Counted from the stretch's first letter, positions 46,641 to 59,165 are shown. The stretch is DNA of 64,000 nt from Hordeum vulgare subsp. vulgare (GCF_904849725.1 NC_058518.1:326018581-326082580); one strand, 5' to 3'. Translations and numbers: made by a program. The notes: a model not told the origin generated them from the letters alone.

Positions 46641-49600
46641 AAGATGAATCTCGCCCTCGAGATTCGGGTTGACTAGAAAATAGGTGCGGCTGGTCTCGAC
46701 GAAGATCCTCTTCTCGTTCCCAGGTGGCGTCTTCCTCGGTGTGGTGGCTCCACAACACCTTGCAGAACTTGATGATCTTGCTGCGGGTAACTCTGTTGGC
46801 GGTCTCGAGAATCCGTACGGGTTTCTCCTCATATGTCAGATCGCTGTCAAGCTGTATGGCCTCTAGGGGCACTGTATCTCTCAAGGGAACATCGGCCATC
46901 TCAGCATGGCATTTCTTCAACTGGGAAACATGGAAGACATCATGAACTCCGGACAATCCTTCCGGCAGTTCTAGTTTGTATGCAACTTCGCCTCTACGTT
47001 CAAGAATTTTGTAGGGGCCAATGAAACGTGGTGCTAGTTTTCCTTTCACACCGAATCTCTTGATTCCTCGAAGTGGAGACACCCGACGATATGCTCGATC
47101 TCCCACTTCGTATGTTACTTCCTTGCGTTTGCTGTCGGCATAACTCTTCTGCCTGGACTGAGCTATCTTGAGTCGGTCACGAATAAGCTTGACCTTCTCT
47201 TCAGAATCTCGGATGAGGTCGGGACCAAAAAGTTGTCGGTCGCCAACTCCATCCCACGTCAATGGTGTTCTGCACCTCCTTCCGTATAGAGCTTCGAAAG
47301 GGGCCATCTTCAGACTGGTCTGGTAGCTGTTGTTGTATGAGAACTCGGCATACGGTAAATTGTCATCCCAACTAGACCCATAGTCTAGTGCGCAAGCTCT
47401 CAACATGTCTTCCAGAATTTGATTAACTCGCTCGGTCTGTCCATCTGTCTGCGGGTGAAATGCTGTGCTGAACTCCAATCTTGTTCCCAAGGTTTCGTGC
47501 AGTTGGTGCTAAATTTTGATGTGAACTGAGTCCCTCTATCAGACACAATGCTCTTTGGTACTCCGTGCAGACATACGATCCTCGTCATATAAATCTTGGC
47601 CAGCTTGGCACTCGTGTAGGTAGTCTTCACCGGAATGAAGTGAGCTACCTTGGTCAAACGATCGACCACAACCCAAATAGAATCATAGCCAGAACGGGTC
47701 CGAGGTAATCCCGTGATGAAGTCCATACCAAGCTTTTCCCATTTCCATTCGGGTATCGGCAGAGGTTGGAGCAAACCTGTTGGCTTCTGATGCTCGGCTT
47801 TTACTCGCTGACAAACATCGCATATAGCTACGAACTCAGCAATGTCTTTCTTCAATCCTGTCCACCAGAAACTTTCTTTCGGATCCAAATACATCTTGGT
47901 GTTACCGGGGTGTATCGAGTACGGGGAATCATGAGCTTCCTGAAGTATCAACTTCCTGAGTTCGGGATCATTGGGCACATAGATGCGATCCTCAAACCAT
48001 AAAGTCCCGTGTTCATCCTCACGAAAACCTTTAGCTTTCCCGTCTTCCATTTTCTGCTTAATCTCAGCTATCTCTTTGTCAGCTTTCTGTGCTTCACGGA
48101 TCTTTTCCGTCAAAGTAGACTGAATTTCCAAAGTGGCAACAAATCCTCTTGGAACTATCTCCAATTTGAGCTCTCGGAGATCATCGACTAACTCCTGGGG
48201 TAATCCTCCCGCTGTGAGCGTGTTCACATAACTCTTGCGGCTCAACGCATCGGCTACAACATTTGCCTTGCCTGGGTGATAATGCAATCTCATGTCATAG
48301 TCCTTGATCAACTCTAGCCATCGCCTCTGTCTGAGGTTCAACTCCTTCTGCATGAAGATATACTTCAGGCTCTTGTGATCAGTGTAAACATCACAACTAT
48401 TTCCGATTAGCAAATGTCTCCAGGTCTTGAGAGCGTGCACTACGGCTGCTAGTTCCAAGTCATGTGTGGCATAATTCAACTCATGAGGTATGAGCTGTCT
48501 GGATGCATAGGCTACAACTTTGCCTTCTTGCATGAGCACTCCTCCAAGTCCTTGACGAGAAGCGTCACAATAAACCTGGAAATCCTTCCGAATGTTCGGC
48601 AATATCAGCACTGGGGCTGTAACAAGACGTTTCTTCAGCTCTTGAAAACTGGTTTCACATTCCTCAGTCCAAACATACTTGGACTCCTTCTTCAATAACT
48701 CTGTCATGGGCTTGGCAATCTTTGAGAAATTCTCAATGAACCTCCGGTAATATCCGGAAAGTCCGAGGAAACTGCGGATCTCCTTGACTGAAGTGGGTGC
48801 TACCCATTCGGTGACTGCTGCGACCTTGGCAGGGTCCACTGCTATTCCTTCTCCTGAGATGACGTGTCCGAGAAATCCGACTTTCTTCAACCAAAACTCA
48901 CATTTGCTGAACTTTGCATATAGCTTATGCTCTCGAAGCTTCTCCAGAACTAGACGCAGATGTTCCTTGTGTTCCTCTTCGTTCTTGGAGAATATCAGTA
49001 TGTCATCGATGAACACCACGACAAACTTGTCCAAGTACTCCATAAATACCTTGTTCATCAGATTCATAAAATATGCCGGAGCATTAGTCAGTCCAAATGA
49101 CATGACCGTGTACTCATACAAGCCGTACCGAGTGGTAAAGGCTGTCTTGGGTATATCCTGTTCACGAATCTTCAACTGATGATACCCGGATCGAAGATCG
49201 ATCTTTGAGAATACGCGAGCTCCAACTAACTGATCAAACAGATCATTGATCATCGGCAAGGGGTACTTGTTCTTGATGGTCACATCGTTCAATGCACGAT
49301 AATCAACAACCATTCTCAGGGACTTGTCCTTCTTTTCAACCAAGAGCACTGGGGCTCCCCAAGGTGAAGAACTTGGGCGAATATACACTTTGTCCAATAA
49401 CTCCTTAATTTGCTTCTTGATTTCTATCAAGTCATTAGCGGGCATCCGATAAGGTCTCTTGGATATCGGGGCTATTCCGGGTAATAGCTCAATCAAGAAC
49501 TCAATCTCTCTATCGGGTGGCATGCCCGGCAATTCCTCCGGAAATACATCTGGGTACTCCTGTACAATCGGTACTTCCTCCTGGACTACTCCCGTGAGAG

Positions 49601-51077
49601 AGTTTACTCGCTTACTCCGTGTCGGGCGCTGAGACACGTACTTAATCCGCTTCTGCTCGGGGGTGGTGAGCAAAATAGACTTAAGGGCACAATCGATATT
49701 ACCTTCATACTTGGCCAACCAATCCATGCCTAGGATTACATCCAATCCCTAGGACTCTAATACGATGAGGTCGGTGGGAAAATTATGGTTCCCGATGTTG
49801 AGACTCAAAGCATGGCATCCTATCCCGGCTGTCATCATGCCTCCTGGGGAACTGATCTTAATAGGTTGGCTGAGGGTTCTAGTTGGCAAACTATACTTTT
49901 CCACAACTACCCTTGATATGAATGAATGCGTTGCACCAGAATCAAAAAGTACCAATACTGGATATGAATTTAACAAAAACTTACCAACCACAGTATCGGG
50001 GTGATCATAGACTTCTTCCACATCAATGTGGTTCACCTGAGCTCGAGGAAAAGGATTGGGCTTCTTAGCTGCAGAGTTGCAGTTGCCGTTGTCGTTGCCG
50101 TTTCCATTTCCCTGCTTGTTCTGGGGACAATCAGTGGCATAGTGTCCCTTCTTCTGACACTTGAAGCAAGTGATGTGAGTCAGATCCTTCTGAGCTGGAG
50201 TTGAATTCTGCTGAGTGCCAGTACCGCCATTCTTGAAGTTGTTGTTGTTGCGGTGATTCCCATTTCCTCCATGGTTGTGGCCTCCATGGTTGTGCACAGG
50301 GTGGTTATGCTGAACATGTCCACCAAACTTACCGGATCCAGTCCCGGTATTCCCTGAGTAGGGGGTGTAGCGAGGCTTCTGCTGAGTGCCGGAGTTGAAC
50401 TTTCCAACCCCATACTTTCGCTTGCGGTTCTCCATCTGCTGATGTTTCCCCTCCAAGATGAGGGCCTTATCAACCAGCTCCTGGTAGTTGTTGAAGGTGG
50501 CTACCGTCAACTGAATGCTCACCTCATCATTCAGTCCTTCCAAGAACTTCTCCTGCTTGGCCGCATCATCGGCCACATCTCCGGGTGCATAACGGGCGAG
50601 CATGCTGAAATCATCAACGTACTGGGCCACAGTGCGACTCCCCTGGTGTAAGTTGCGAAACTCACGCTTCTTCAGACTCATTGCACCAGCTGAGACATGC
50701 GCGGTGCGGAAGGCTTGCTTGAATTGCTCCCAAGTGACTCCAGCAATGGGATAAGTGGTGGTGTAGTTCTCCCACCAAGCAGCTGCAGGGCCTTCAAGTT
50801 GATGCGCGGCAAAATGCACCTTCTCAGCTTCAGAACAACCAGCGGTGACGAGCTCACGCTCCATCTTGCGAAGCCAATCATCTGCCACAATGGGCTCAAT
50901 GCTGCTGGAGAAAGTTGGAGGGTTCAACCTCAGAAAACGGGTAAGGTTGTCAGCCTGGGGTGGGGGACGGTTGTTGTTGTTCTGGTTCTGGATGATCAGC
51001 TGCATCAGGGTGTTTTGTTGCTAGATCAACTGGGTGTCCGGCGGAAAGTTGGACTGAGGGGCGCGTCTCGGAGGCAT
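46639..51077 (-). pseudogene. Tekay gag-pol polyprotein with chromodomain, two stops and one frameshift
   Basis: ATG at 51077 starts MPPRRAPQSNFPP. Gag follows (FLRLNPPTFSSSIEPIVADDWLR) with zinc knuckle CFKCQKKGHYATDC, then protease VLFDSGATHSFIS and the LGMDWL motif. Reverse transcriptase shows VVDYRALN and FIDD (49002-49013); RNase [13 protein letters not shown] and [18 protein letters not shown]. Integrase has its HHCC finger ([19 protein letters not shown]) and core ([32 protein letters not shown]), then a chromodomain around 46690-46830 (SKIIKFCKVLWSHHTEEDATWERE) thought to steer integration to marked chromatin. Breaks: TAG 51021-51023 near the start of gag, TAG 49749-49751 in the protease-RT linker, and a one-base loss near 47510 after GTQFTSKF. 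With its two nearly identical LTRs, this copy decayed only recently. Confidence 0.95.
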
Positions 51078-51287
51078 CTGATGTTTGTAGAGGGGTGAGA
51101 TTAGCATAGAACAATGGTCTAGAGGGAATTACACTACCCATATGAATGCAACACACAAGTATCACACCACACATTTTATTCAATCATCACAAAGGTTCAC
51201 ACGAGGATACAAAATCGATAATCCTAAACATCGGCCTAACACGTAAAACGATAAAGTAAATTTGGTGGTCTAGTCTAAGTGTCCTCC

Positions 51288-51995
51288 TCAGAATAGCATG
51301 GTGTCGGGTCCTTCGGTGGAGCTTTCTTCATAGTCCTCGTCGTTGCTGATCATGGGGGCTACGTCTCCTTCGGGATGAAGGTTCTCGCCCATGTCTAGTT
51401 CCTCCTCCAGGTATGCAACTCGAGTCTTCACCTTCTCGATCCGCTCCAGAAAGTCCTTCACCTCCAGTTCATGTTCATAGTGGGCTTCCCGGGCTGCAAC
51501 TTCAAGTTCAAGCTCGCGGAGTGACAGTTGCTTGATCTTCCTGGCGTCCTTGATCGCGTGATACTCCAGAGTTCTGCTATGCTTCTCCAAGGTCTGGGCA
51601 TAAGACAAGAGAGCGTCATTGGTCTTGCTTGAGATGATGTCTCCGTCTTCATTTCTCCGGGATACAGCGAATAGGTCTGGAGAAATAGGGCAGCCTTTGT
51701 ATTCATCCTTGATACGTCCGAGTGCACAATGGATCGCCATGTCCCTTCCGAGAATCCAGCTGGGTGCGATGAACTTGAAATCCATCGGCTCAGTGCGCGG
51801 TTCGAACGTCCTTCCGGGAATATGCACCTCGATCCTGTAGCGTGAATCCTCCGGGTAAGACGAAGTTGGCTTCCCTGTGATAGTCGGCAGAGCAATCCTC
51901 AAATCCTTGGTGATCTGCACCAGCTCTTTTCCGAACGGCATAGTGGTGTCGGGCTGGCAAAACTCCGTGAACTTAACAGGGACGAAGGTGGCCAT
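51288..51995 (-). CDS. Extra intact 235-residue ORF between the Tekay 5' LTR and gag
   Basis: ATG at 51995 gives MATFVPVKFTEFCQPD and the frame is open to TAA at 51288. The N-terminal half looks folded (KELVQITKDLRIALP, RIEVHIPGRTFEPRTEP, DFKFIAPSWILGRDMAIHCALGRI). The C-terminal half is a Glu/Lys/Leu-rich coiled coil (about residues 140-210) with an acidic end. No signal peptide, membrane segment or catalytic motif is seen. It is in sense orientation, 211 bases before gag, and undamaged while gag-pol has three breaks. I have an impression of similar 'uncharacterized' proteins in grass retroelements but cannot name a family. Possible roles (gag accessory, RNA or protein binding) are conjecture. 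It could be translated from the genomic RNA, being the first ORF. Confidence 0.8.
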   Translation of the reverse strand: MATFVPVKFTEFCQPDTTMPFGKELVQITKDLRIALPTITGKPTSSYPEDSRYRIEVHIPGRTFEPRTEPMDFKFIAPSWILGRDMAIHCALGRIKDEYKGCPISPDLFAVSRRNEDGDIISSKTNDALLSYAQTLEKHSRTLEYHAIKDARKIKQLSLRELELEVAAREAHYEHELEVKDFLERIEKVKTRVAYLEEELDMGENLHPEGDVAPMISNDEDYEESSTEGPDTMLF

Positions 51996-52120
51996 CTAAA
52001 CATTGGAAAATCGGAGAGAAGTCAGAAATGATCAGAAGAGGAAATAGAAGATATAAGAGAAAATAGTTTTCTTCCTAAGGCTTTTCCAATCCTAGAGGTT
52101 ACGTCCTAAGGTCAGCGTGT

Positions 52121-52133
52121 GCTCTGAATACCA
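52121..52133 (-). promoter_or_regulatory. Primer-binding site of the Tekay element
   Basis: The minus strand reads TGGTATTCAGAGC four bases after the LTR end. It fits initiator-Met tRNA with one extra T. Confidence 0.75.
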
Positions 52134-52137
52134 TTTC

Positions 52138-55079
52138 TGTAGCGACCCGACTCAACGAGTCAAGCCTCTGGTGTTTCTGTACCATCCCAAGATCATGCTG
52201 GTACACACACAGTACATAATGTATATATTCAAGAGTGCAATCACACAGCTTTATTAATCGAAATCTCATAAAGAGTACTTTATTACAATAAAGGAGTACC
52301 ATAAAGTGGCTGAAGGCCAACTCATGAGATTATCTAACGAAGACTAAGCGGAAGCATCAGGTAGACGAGTCCATCCGACTCCAAGGGCATGTCGCTGAGC
52401 GTAGAATCGTAGCCTCACTCCTGGTCGGAAAAGTACTCTGCAACATGATACGTTGCAGCCGTGTAGGTCAGCATATTGAATATGCTGGCAAATCATCAAG
52501 AGAGGGGGTAAAATAATAATCAACTATCTCTACATGCATATTTGGCCGGTGGAGCTAAGTTTTTTTTGCATAAAGCCAGTTTTATCCTACAACAAAAGGG
52601 TTTGAAAGCAAAATTTACTACGATGTTTGTTGTTAACGACATGGTTCCGCCAACCAGTTCTCGTACCCGAATAGTTGTTAACACCCACATCATTATTAAG
52701 TTGTGTCGAGAGTTCAGGGGAAATTCAATGCCTTCGGCTCAAGTTGTCCATGACCGTGGACACGGCTAATCGATTAGGTTTGAGTACTCTGCAGAGTTTT
52801 GCACACGTTCCCCACAAGATTTGATCGCCTCCGGGTTTGTCCTCGCACTTCAGGGTGTTTGAAGACCGGATGATCAAAACATGGTCTTTCAACGGGTCCC
52901 TCTGAATCCCTGTCGGTGCCCATCCATTCCTACCGTTCGTCTACATCTGCTAGCACCGCCTGTCCAGAGTCGCCGCGTTGTCCAACCAAGCCAGAGCCCA
53001 TAATGACTTGTGGCTGTGCAGGTAAGCCTTGAGTCTTGAAGTCTCCGTCCGTCCCTTTGAGCCTGGGTGAAGCTTTCCGCAGGATGACATGGCCTCTCCA
53101 GCATCCCGGGCATCCACTGGGTTTTCCAGGGAGCCGGTCAACCGTCCTTCACCCAGTGTTGCATTGCGTCCGAGGTCTTGAAAATCTTGTCTTAGTCCGG
53201 TCTTGGTTATTATATCAATCTCGCATCTCTCGTGGCATACACTCAACCGATAACCCGTCTACTTAAGCATAGCATATATATATAACTTTGTCGTCCCGGG
53301 GCCAAGTATCGGGGTGTTGGTGTTCCTACCACATGATACTACACCTATGACTAAAGTTTCCAAGTACCTAGGCAGCATGCAAATAGGGCAAAGAAGGTGA
53401 TCTACTATGCATTGAAAACATAGGTAAAATAACATGATCAAAGATGACTTGCCTTGATGATAGTTGTCCTGCTCGAGCGTATCTAAGTAACACGCTTCGC
53501 ACTCCGGATGATCTGCCGATACAAACACAAAGCACACCATAAGCAATTCAATCATGCCACGAGTAAAAATAACATCACATGCAATGATTGGCAAACGACT
53601 ACGCAAAAGAATTTTATCGCCCGTCGGTAGGACAGAAACTTGTTTCTGTTGAAAACACCAGTAAAAATACTTGGAAAATTCTGAAATTTCTACTACAGTA
53701 AGGTTTTATCACTAGAAAACAGTAGCAAAAAGAATCAACTCAATATCGTTTTTCAAACTCCTGGAATAGGCAAAACAGTGTTTAAACTAAATCTGCTCTA
53801 ACTTATATTTGAAAATTCCCAACACAGAAACATTATATATTTTTAAAAACTACAGGAAATTTGTGAGCTACTGGAAAAAGAAACAATGTCATTGGACGTA
53901 CGGATAAAAAGTTGTGATCAAAACAAGATTGAAAGTTTCTGTTTTCGAAATCTGGACAGAAATTACGAAACTGCTAGTGCTAATGAGAGGCACACGTGGC
54001 AAGCTTCTAATGGCTGAGATGGAGTGCATGAAATAGAGAGAGAGAGGTTGCTACCTGCTTCTGGAGGTGTTGCACCGGCAAGAAAGGGGATGGCCGGCGA
54101 GGAAGGAGGGAGTAGCTCCGGGCGGTGGGGCGTCGGGCGGCGGCGGTGAGGTTCCTCCTCCGCGGGGAAGAGGCGGCGGTGGAGAGAGAGTTCGGGGAGG
54201 GCTCCTCCTCCGCGGCGAGGCCGAGGTGCAGCAGCTTTTGGGCTGCTGCCGCTGCTCGCGGCGGCGGCTAGGGCGGCGGTGGGGTGAGGCGCCGGCGGCG
54301 GCTTGTGGAGGCGGCGGTGGAGAGACGGCGGCTAGGGTTGGGGAGAGGTGGAGGTGGGGGGGGTTTATATAGGCTTAGGGGAGGAGAGTAGAAAGGAAGG
54401 AGTGGGAGAACTTTGGGAAGGAGATCATGGGAGAGAAAAATAGGAAAGAGAGGGAGGAGAAAGAAGGAAGAGAGAAATAAGGAAAAGGGAGAGAAAATAG
54501 GAAGGAGGAGACGTGGGGAGGGAGAGGGATTGGGGACGTGGGGGAGGCTGCATGCAAGGCATGCGTGCATGCATGGGGTGGCTGGGCTGTTTTGTTTTTT
54601 TTTTTTGAAAAAAAAAACAAACAAACAGCAGCAACAAAAAGAAATAAAAAAAAACAAAACAAAACAGAAAAAATATATTTTCCTAGCTAACAAAATACTA
54701 GGAAAAAAAGTACTAATATACATATATGCGCTAGAATACTTAGGAAAACAAAATACATATACAACTAATATATAATATATATATATATAGGAATCCTAGT
54801 TCCACCTAATGCAACTAAAAAAAAGTTTTATGCACTAGGATCACACAACGCGATCGAAAAAAAAACTCGACTAAAATAATTCGGAGTTTGGAAAAATTTG
54901 CAAAAATCAAAAATGATGACTTTAACTCACAGGGGAGAAGTCATATTATCTCCGCTCCGATAAATTGCCTGCAGTCACATAACGATAAAATTTTTCAGAG
55001 GAACACAATGATGCATAAAATGTGGGATGCAAATGAATGATCTATTAACATCCGAATTTACGAAAATTGGGATGTTACA
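52138..55079 (-). repeat. 5' LTR of the Tekay element
   Basis: Nearly identical to 43682-46626. The minus-strand TATA box is at 54364-54371, with a GC-rich leader at 54066-54360. Differences are single bases and small changes in homopolymers near 54365 and 54593-54620. Confidence 0.95.
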
Positions 55080-55084
55080 GTCTC

Positions 55085-57696
55085 TCGCCTTCGTATAGAA
55101 AGGGTATCCATGAATGTCATAGGCTTTATATATGGTCACATTCAAAGTGGCCCCGATGCCAAGGACAACAGCTCACTACCTTCGTCGTTATTTTCCGACA
55201 ATTGATTTTCTCGCATGTATGTCTTGAACAAAGCCGTAAACTTTTTGTTGTGCTCATTTGTTAGTTGCTCATCGGAGAATTTTATATCACGTTTCATGTA
55301 TTCAATTATCGACTGCAACATGTTCTTGCTAGCATATGTGTTGACACACTTAATGTGTTGTAACACAACAGTGCGAGCTCTTATGAAGTGGGCGCTCGGT
55401 TTGGATCATCGAAGGTCACATGCATTTTTTTTCTCGTTTTCCTGTGACCTATGCCCTTGAGCCTGCCAATGCGCTTATTCTTGGGCATCCGAATGGTTTG
55501 TCTACTTCAAGGTAGTCTGTGTAAAATGAGATAACCTCTGTAGTTATAATTTCGTAGGTGATGGTTTCGTCCGGATGTGACCTTTATGAACGCATCGTTT
55601 GAGTATCCCATTTAACCTTTCGAAAGGGAACATATTGTGGAGAAATGCTCAGCCCAAGTCTATGATGTCTTGAATAACGTGGACAAGCAGGTGCACCATC
55701 ATGTCAAAAAATGAGTACGGGAAGTAGACCTTAAGCTCACATAATATGACAACAATATCTTTCTTGCAGTTTTCGTAATGCTCCACGCTAATCGATTTAT
55801 GAGAGATGGCGCCATAGAAGTTAGAGAGGTCTTGAAGTGTATTTTTGACATGTGGTTCCATTATTCCTATAAGTGGAACCGACAATATTTGTGTAATAAC
55901 CACGTGACAGTCATGAGACTTCATCCTAGATACAGTTTTATTCTCACGTGACAAATATGTTTGTATGTTTGACGAATGTGTAGAACTTACTCGAACATTA
56001 GCAAGGCAGTCGAATATCTTGTCAAGCTCCTCTGGAGACACACTATAGCAAGCAGGCTTGAATTTTGACACCATTTTCTTTGCCTTGCCAACATCACTTT
56101 CCTCCATGTCAGCCCACAAAGCAGACCTAATTTGAAGTGATTCTAGGTCTTTTCTTGAGCTACCCGTATCTTTTGTCTTGTCTGGGATGTTCAAAATGGT
56201 AGCAACCAAACTCTCGCAAAACATTCTTCGCGATATACATAACATCGATATAATGGGGGCGTCGAGAGATACTTCCAATATTTCAAGTCCCAAAATGGAA
56301 ACCGCGTTTTCCATACTTTTAGCACTTGCTCCCCTCTTCCGTTTCTTTCGAGGTTCTCGACAATCTTCCTAGTTGTCCAACATTTGTAGGATTTCTATTC
56401 CACTCCTCCTGAGTGGCTTTCCTCACTTTTCTTTTGTGTTATCAAACAAATATTATTTGTTTCTCCATCCATCATTTTTATTCATCCATCTTCTATGCAC
56501 CATGTAAACTGTTTTATGATAGGCCTTCACATATTGAGAATGAGTTTCACCCATGCACCTAACACATGCGCGGTTCCCATGGCAAACCTGACTCGAATTA
56601 TAACCGTATGCAAGATAGTCCTGCATCGTTGTGAGCAGCACGAATTTCATAGGAAATATGTACTCGTATTAGCGTCATATGTCTGCATCCCCTCATGTAC
56701 CATAAAATTTGTAGCTCCTCCTTTAGTAGCTGCAGATACAAGTTCAGATCACTACCCGGTTGGCCTTGCCCTTGTATTAACGTGCCCAAGTGTAGATACT
56801 TTATCTTCATGCACAACCATGGGGGAAGGTTGTATATTGAGACAACCACAAGCCAATATTTGTGCATGTTGTTTTGTTTACTAACGGTATTCAAACCATC
56901 CACACTATAGCCTAGCGAGACATTCCTATCATCTCCACTGAAATGAGAGAAGTCATCATCGATTGCTTTCCACTGCCGACCATCTGCAATGTGTTTCATC
57001 ACTCCAGCATCTCTCTTCCTTGTAGAATGCCAAAAGATAAGATTTGCCTGCTTCTTGGTTGCATACGAATGCTTCAGGCTTGGAATGATTGGAAAGTACC
57101 ACACGACCTTGTAAAGAGTACCGCTAGCGGGTGCTCTATCATCGCCATGGTCTTCCCAACTGTTTTCCCCTCTTGAATCGGGGAAAATTGCATGTTGGAC
57201 ACCTTGTTAGGTTTGAGTCCTTGTTCTGGTAAATGATGCAATCATTTTTGCACGCATGGTACTTTATCTCTCCATGTCAAGAGGACACAATACCTTCCAT
57301 GCCTCATCCATACTTTTTGGCAACACAATTGCTTCAGGAAGAACATCATGCAAAATCTTCAAATTCATATCGACGGAAGTTTTTGTGCTATTCTGCCTTA
57401 ATGTCCACAAGATTCATTATGAAACTTAGTCGGGTGTGTTTTGCCTTGCAACCAGCATACAAAGGAGTTGTTGAGTCCTTCACAAGAGTCGCCTGTTTGG
57501 TAGCCTGTCTATGAGAAGTTGCCTCAGTGCTAGTCTCTTTCACGATGAATTCTTGCATGTGTTCATCAAGCACCATTGCCTCCAATTTTTGGTAGATGAT
57601 TGCCTCCTCTATTTTAGCCTCCTCACTTTCAACGGATTCTTCACCGAACTCGTCGTATTCATCGCCGTCAGATTGTTCATGATGTCCATCCATCAT
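55085..57696 (-). pseudogene. N-terminal and middle part of the CACTA B transposase, heavily decayed
   Basis: The minus strand shows TNP2 segments in order: an acidic start with LDEHMQEFIVKETS and TTPLYAGCKAKHTRLSFI (57696-57388), then a zinc-finger-like YHACKNDCIIYQNK and RCPTCNFPRF (near 57200). The catalytic-core region follows (LGYSVDGLNTV, VVSIYNLPPWLCMK, LIQGQGQPGSDLNLYLQLL; 57104-56598). DUF4218 comes next (MKSHDCHVVITQILSVPLIGIM, VVILCELKVYFPYSFFDMMVHLLVH; 56314-55649). Several frame changes and many stops. The gene is cut at 55085 by the Tekay element and ends at 43150. No activity possible. Confidence 0.85.
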
Positions 57697-59089
57697 CGAT
57701 ACATATCAAACGTAAATACTTTTCCAAACACTTTTGCTCTCATTTCGGACTATAATTTGCATGATTTGAACGGAACTACCCGAGACTAACAATGTTTTCA
57801 CAAAAACTACCTTAGTGTTGTTCTTGTGTAGAAATAAAATTTCTCGGAATTAGAAAAAACTTGTTGTGAATTATTTCTAGAATAAATAAGGAATTTTGGA
57901 GCAAAGAACCACCGGAGGGGGGTTGCGTGTGGGCCACGAAGAAACTAGGTGCGGCCACTCCCTGGATGTGCCCTGATGACTTGTGGGGCCCAAGTGGATC
58001 TTCCGACCCTAATTCTAGTCCTACAAATTCACCTCTTCGGAGAAAAAATAGAGAGAAGATTTATGAGACACAACCGCCGCCACCTCCTATTCTTCATCGG
58101 TAGAGCTGATCTAGTGTCCGTTTGGGGCTTCGGAGAGGGGGATTCGCCACCGTCGTCATCATCAATCCTTCTCCATCAACAATTCCATGATGATCACCAC
58201 CGTGCATGGGTTATTCCTTATTAGAATTTTTGGATGGTGATCAGGTTTGGATGATATTGATCATGTAATCTAGTTAAGTTTGATAGGGCTTGAGCCCTAG
58301 TATCCACTATGTTCGGAACTTCATGTTGCTATGACTTTCTTATGCTTAATTCTTGTCACTAGGGCCCGAGTGCCATGATTTCAGAACTGAACTTATTATC
58401 TTCTCTCTGAATACGAAAAGTATTTTGATCCTATCTTGCAAGTTGTATGCACCTATTATGTGTCTTGATCCACATACCCCATGATGACAATTATAAAAAT
58501 TCTTTCTGGTGTTTGCCGTAGTTTTAGGAGTTCATATGTTCACTATGTATTAATGATTTCTTCCGGTTCTCTACTAAAAGGAGGCCTTAATATCCCTAAG
58601 TTTGCAATCGGATCCCGCTACCATGGGAGGGTAGGAAAAAGTTGTCATGCAAGTTATTATCTCAAGCATGTATGCCTATATACGGAATACATGCCTACAT
58701 TATATTGATGAATTGGAGCTAGTACAGTGACGCTCTAGTGTGTAACTGTTACATGATTGTTGTCATCCATATCTTTCCATCGCTGATCCATGTGCCTATG
58801 CTTTACAAATATTGAATCTTGCTAAGTTACTACTATTGTTGTTACTGTCACACCTTTTACTCAATTATTAGTATTACCCAATTTGCTGCTAACGCTGTTA
58901 CGGCTATTACTACTATTTGTCGTGCTACTAAATATTTTGCAGTAGAGAGATATCCCAGTGCGCTTGAATTAAAAACTCAACTGTCAAGGCTTCTAAGTAT
59001 TCTTTGGCTCAAATTGTGTTGAATCAATAAATCAGGGTGAAATACTACCCATGAAGACTGTCGCAATCCCCTATACTTGTGGGTTAGCA
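57697..59089 (+). repeat. 5' LTR of the Athila-like element
   Basis: The start is CGATACATATC, i.e. a TGATAC-type terminus with its first T changed. The end is CTTGTGGGTTAGCA, directly before the primer-site region. It begins exactly where the CACTA B coding sequence stops. Its second copy is outside the window, so ends are by pattern only. Confidence 0.65.
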
Positions 59090-59100
59090 AGACCTTTTTC

Positions 59101-59118
59101 TGGTGTCATTGACACGGA
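59101..59118 (+). promoter_or_regulatory. Degenerate primer-binding site of the Athila-like element
   Basis: TGGTGTCATTGACACGGA resembles the Athila primer site TGGCGCCGTTGCCGGGGA. Most of the differences are C-to-T or G-to-A at CG positions. Confidence 0.6.
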
Positions 59119-59165
59119 GCATATCTATATTTATTGTGTTAAATTGAGGATATCCAATTGCTACT

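Larger units (their letters stand above)
43682..55079 (-). mobile_element. Tekay/Del-type chromovirus (Ty3/gypsy) LTR retrotransposon, 11.4 kb
   Basis: A perfect target duplication, GTCTC at 43677-43681 and 55080-55084. The LTRs 43682-46626 and 52138-55079 (2945 and 2942 bases) look about 99% identical by eye. The minus-strand ends are TGTAACATCCC and GGGTCGCTACA. The order is 5' LTR, primer site, extra ORF, gag-protease-RT-RNase H-integrase with chromodomain, polypurine tract, 3' LTR. Long LTRs plus a chromodomain indicate the Tekay (Del) lineage. It is the youngest clear insertion here but carries two stops and one frameshift in gag-pol. Confidence 0.95.
39962..57696 (-). mobile_element. 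CACTA DNA transposon B (both ends outside or displaced), split by a Tekay element
   Basis: The minus strand carries a TNP2-like transposase in two parts (55085-57696 and 43150-43676) and a second gene (39962-42930) in the usual CACTA order. The left side is cut at 39961 by CACTA A and presumably resumes left of base 1. The right side is cut at 57697 by the Athila-like LTR. Neither terminal repeat is visible. The transposase differs from that of element A, so this is a separate family. It has many stops and frameshifts and is the oldest layer of the nest. Confidence 0.8.
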
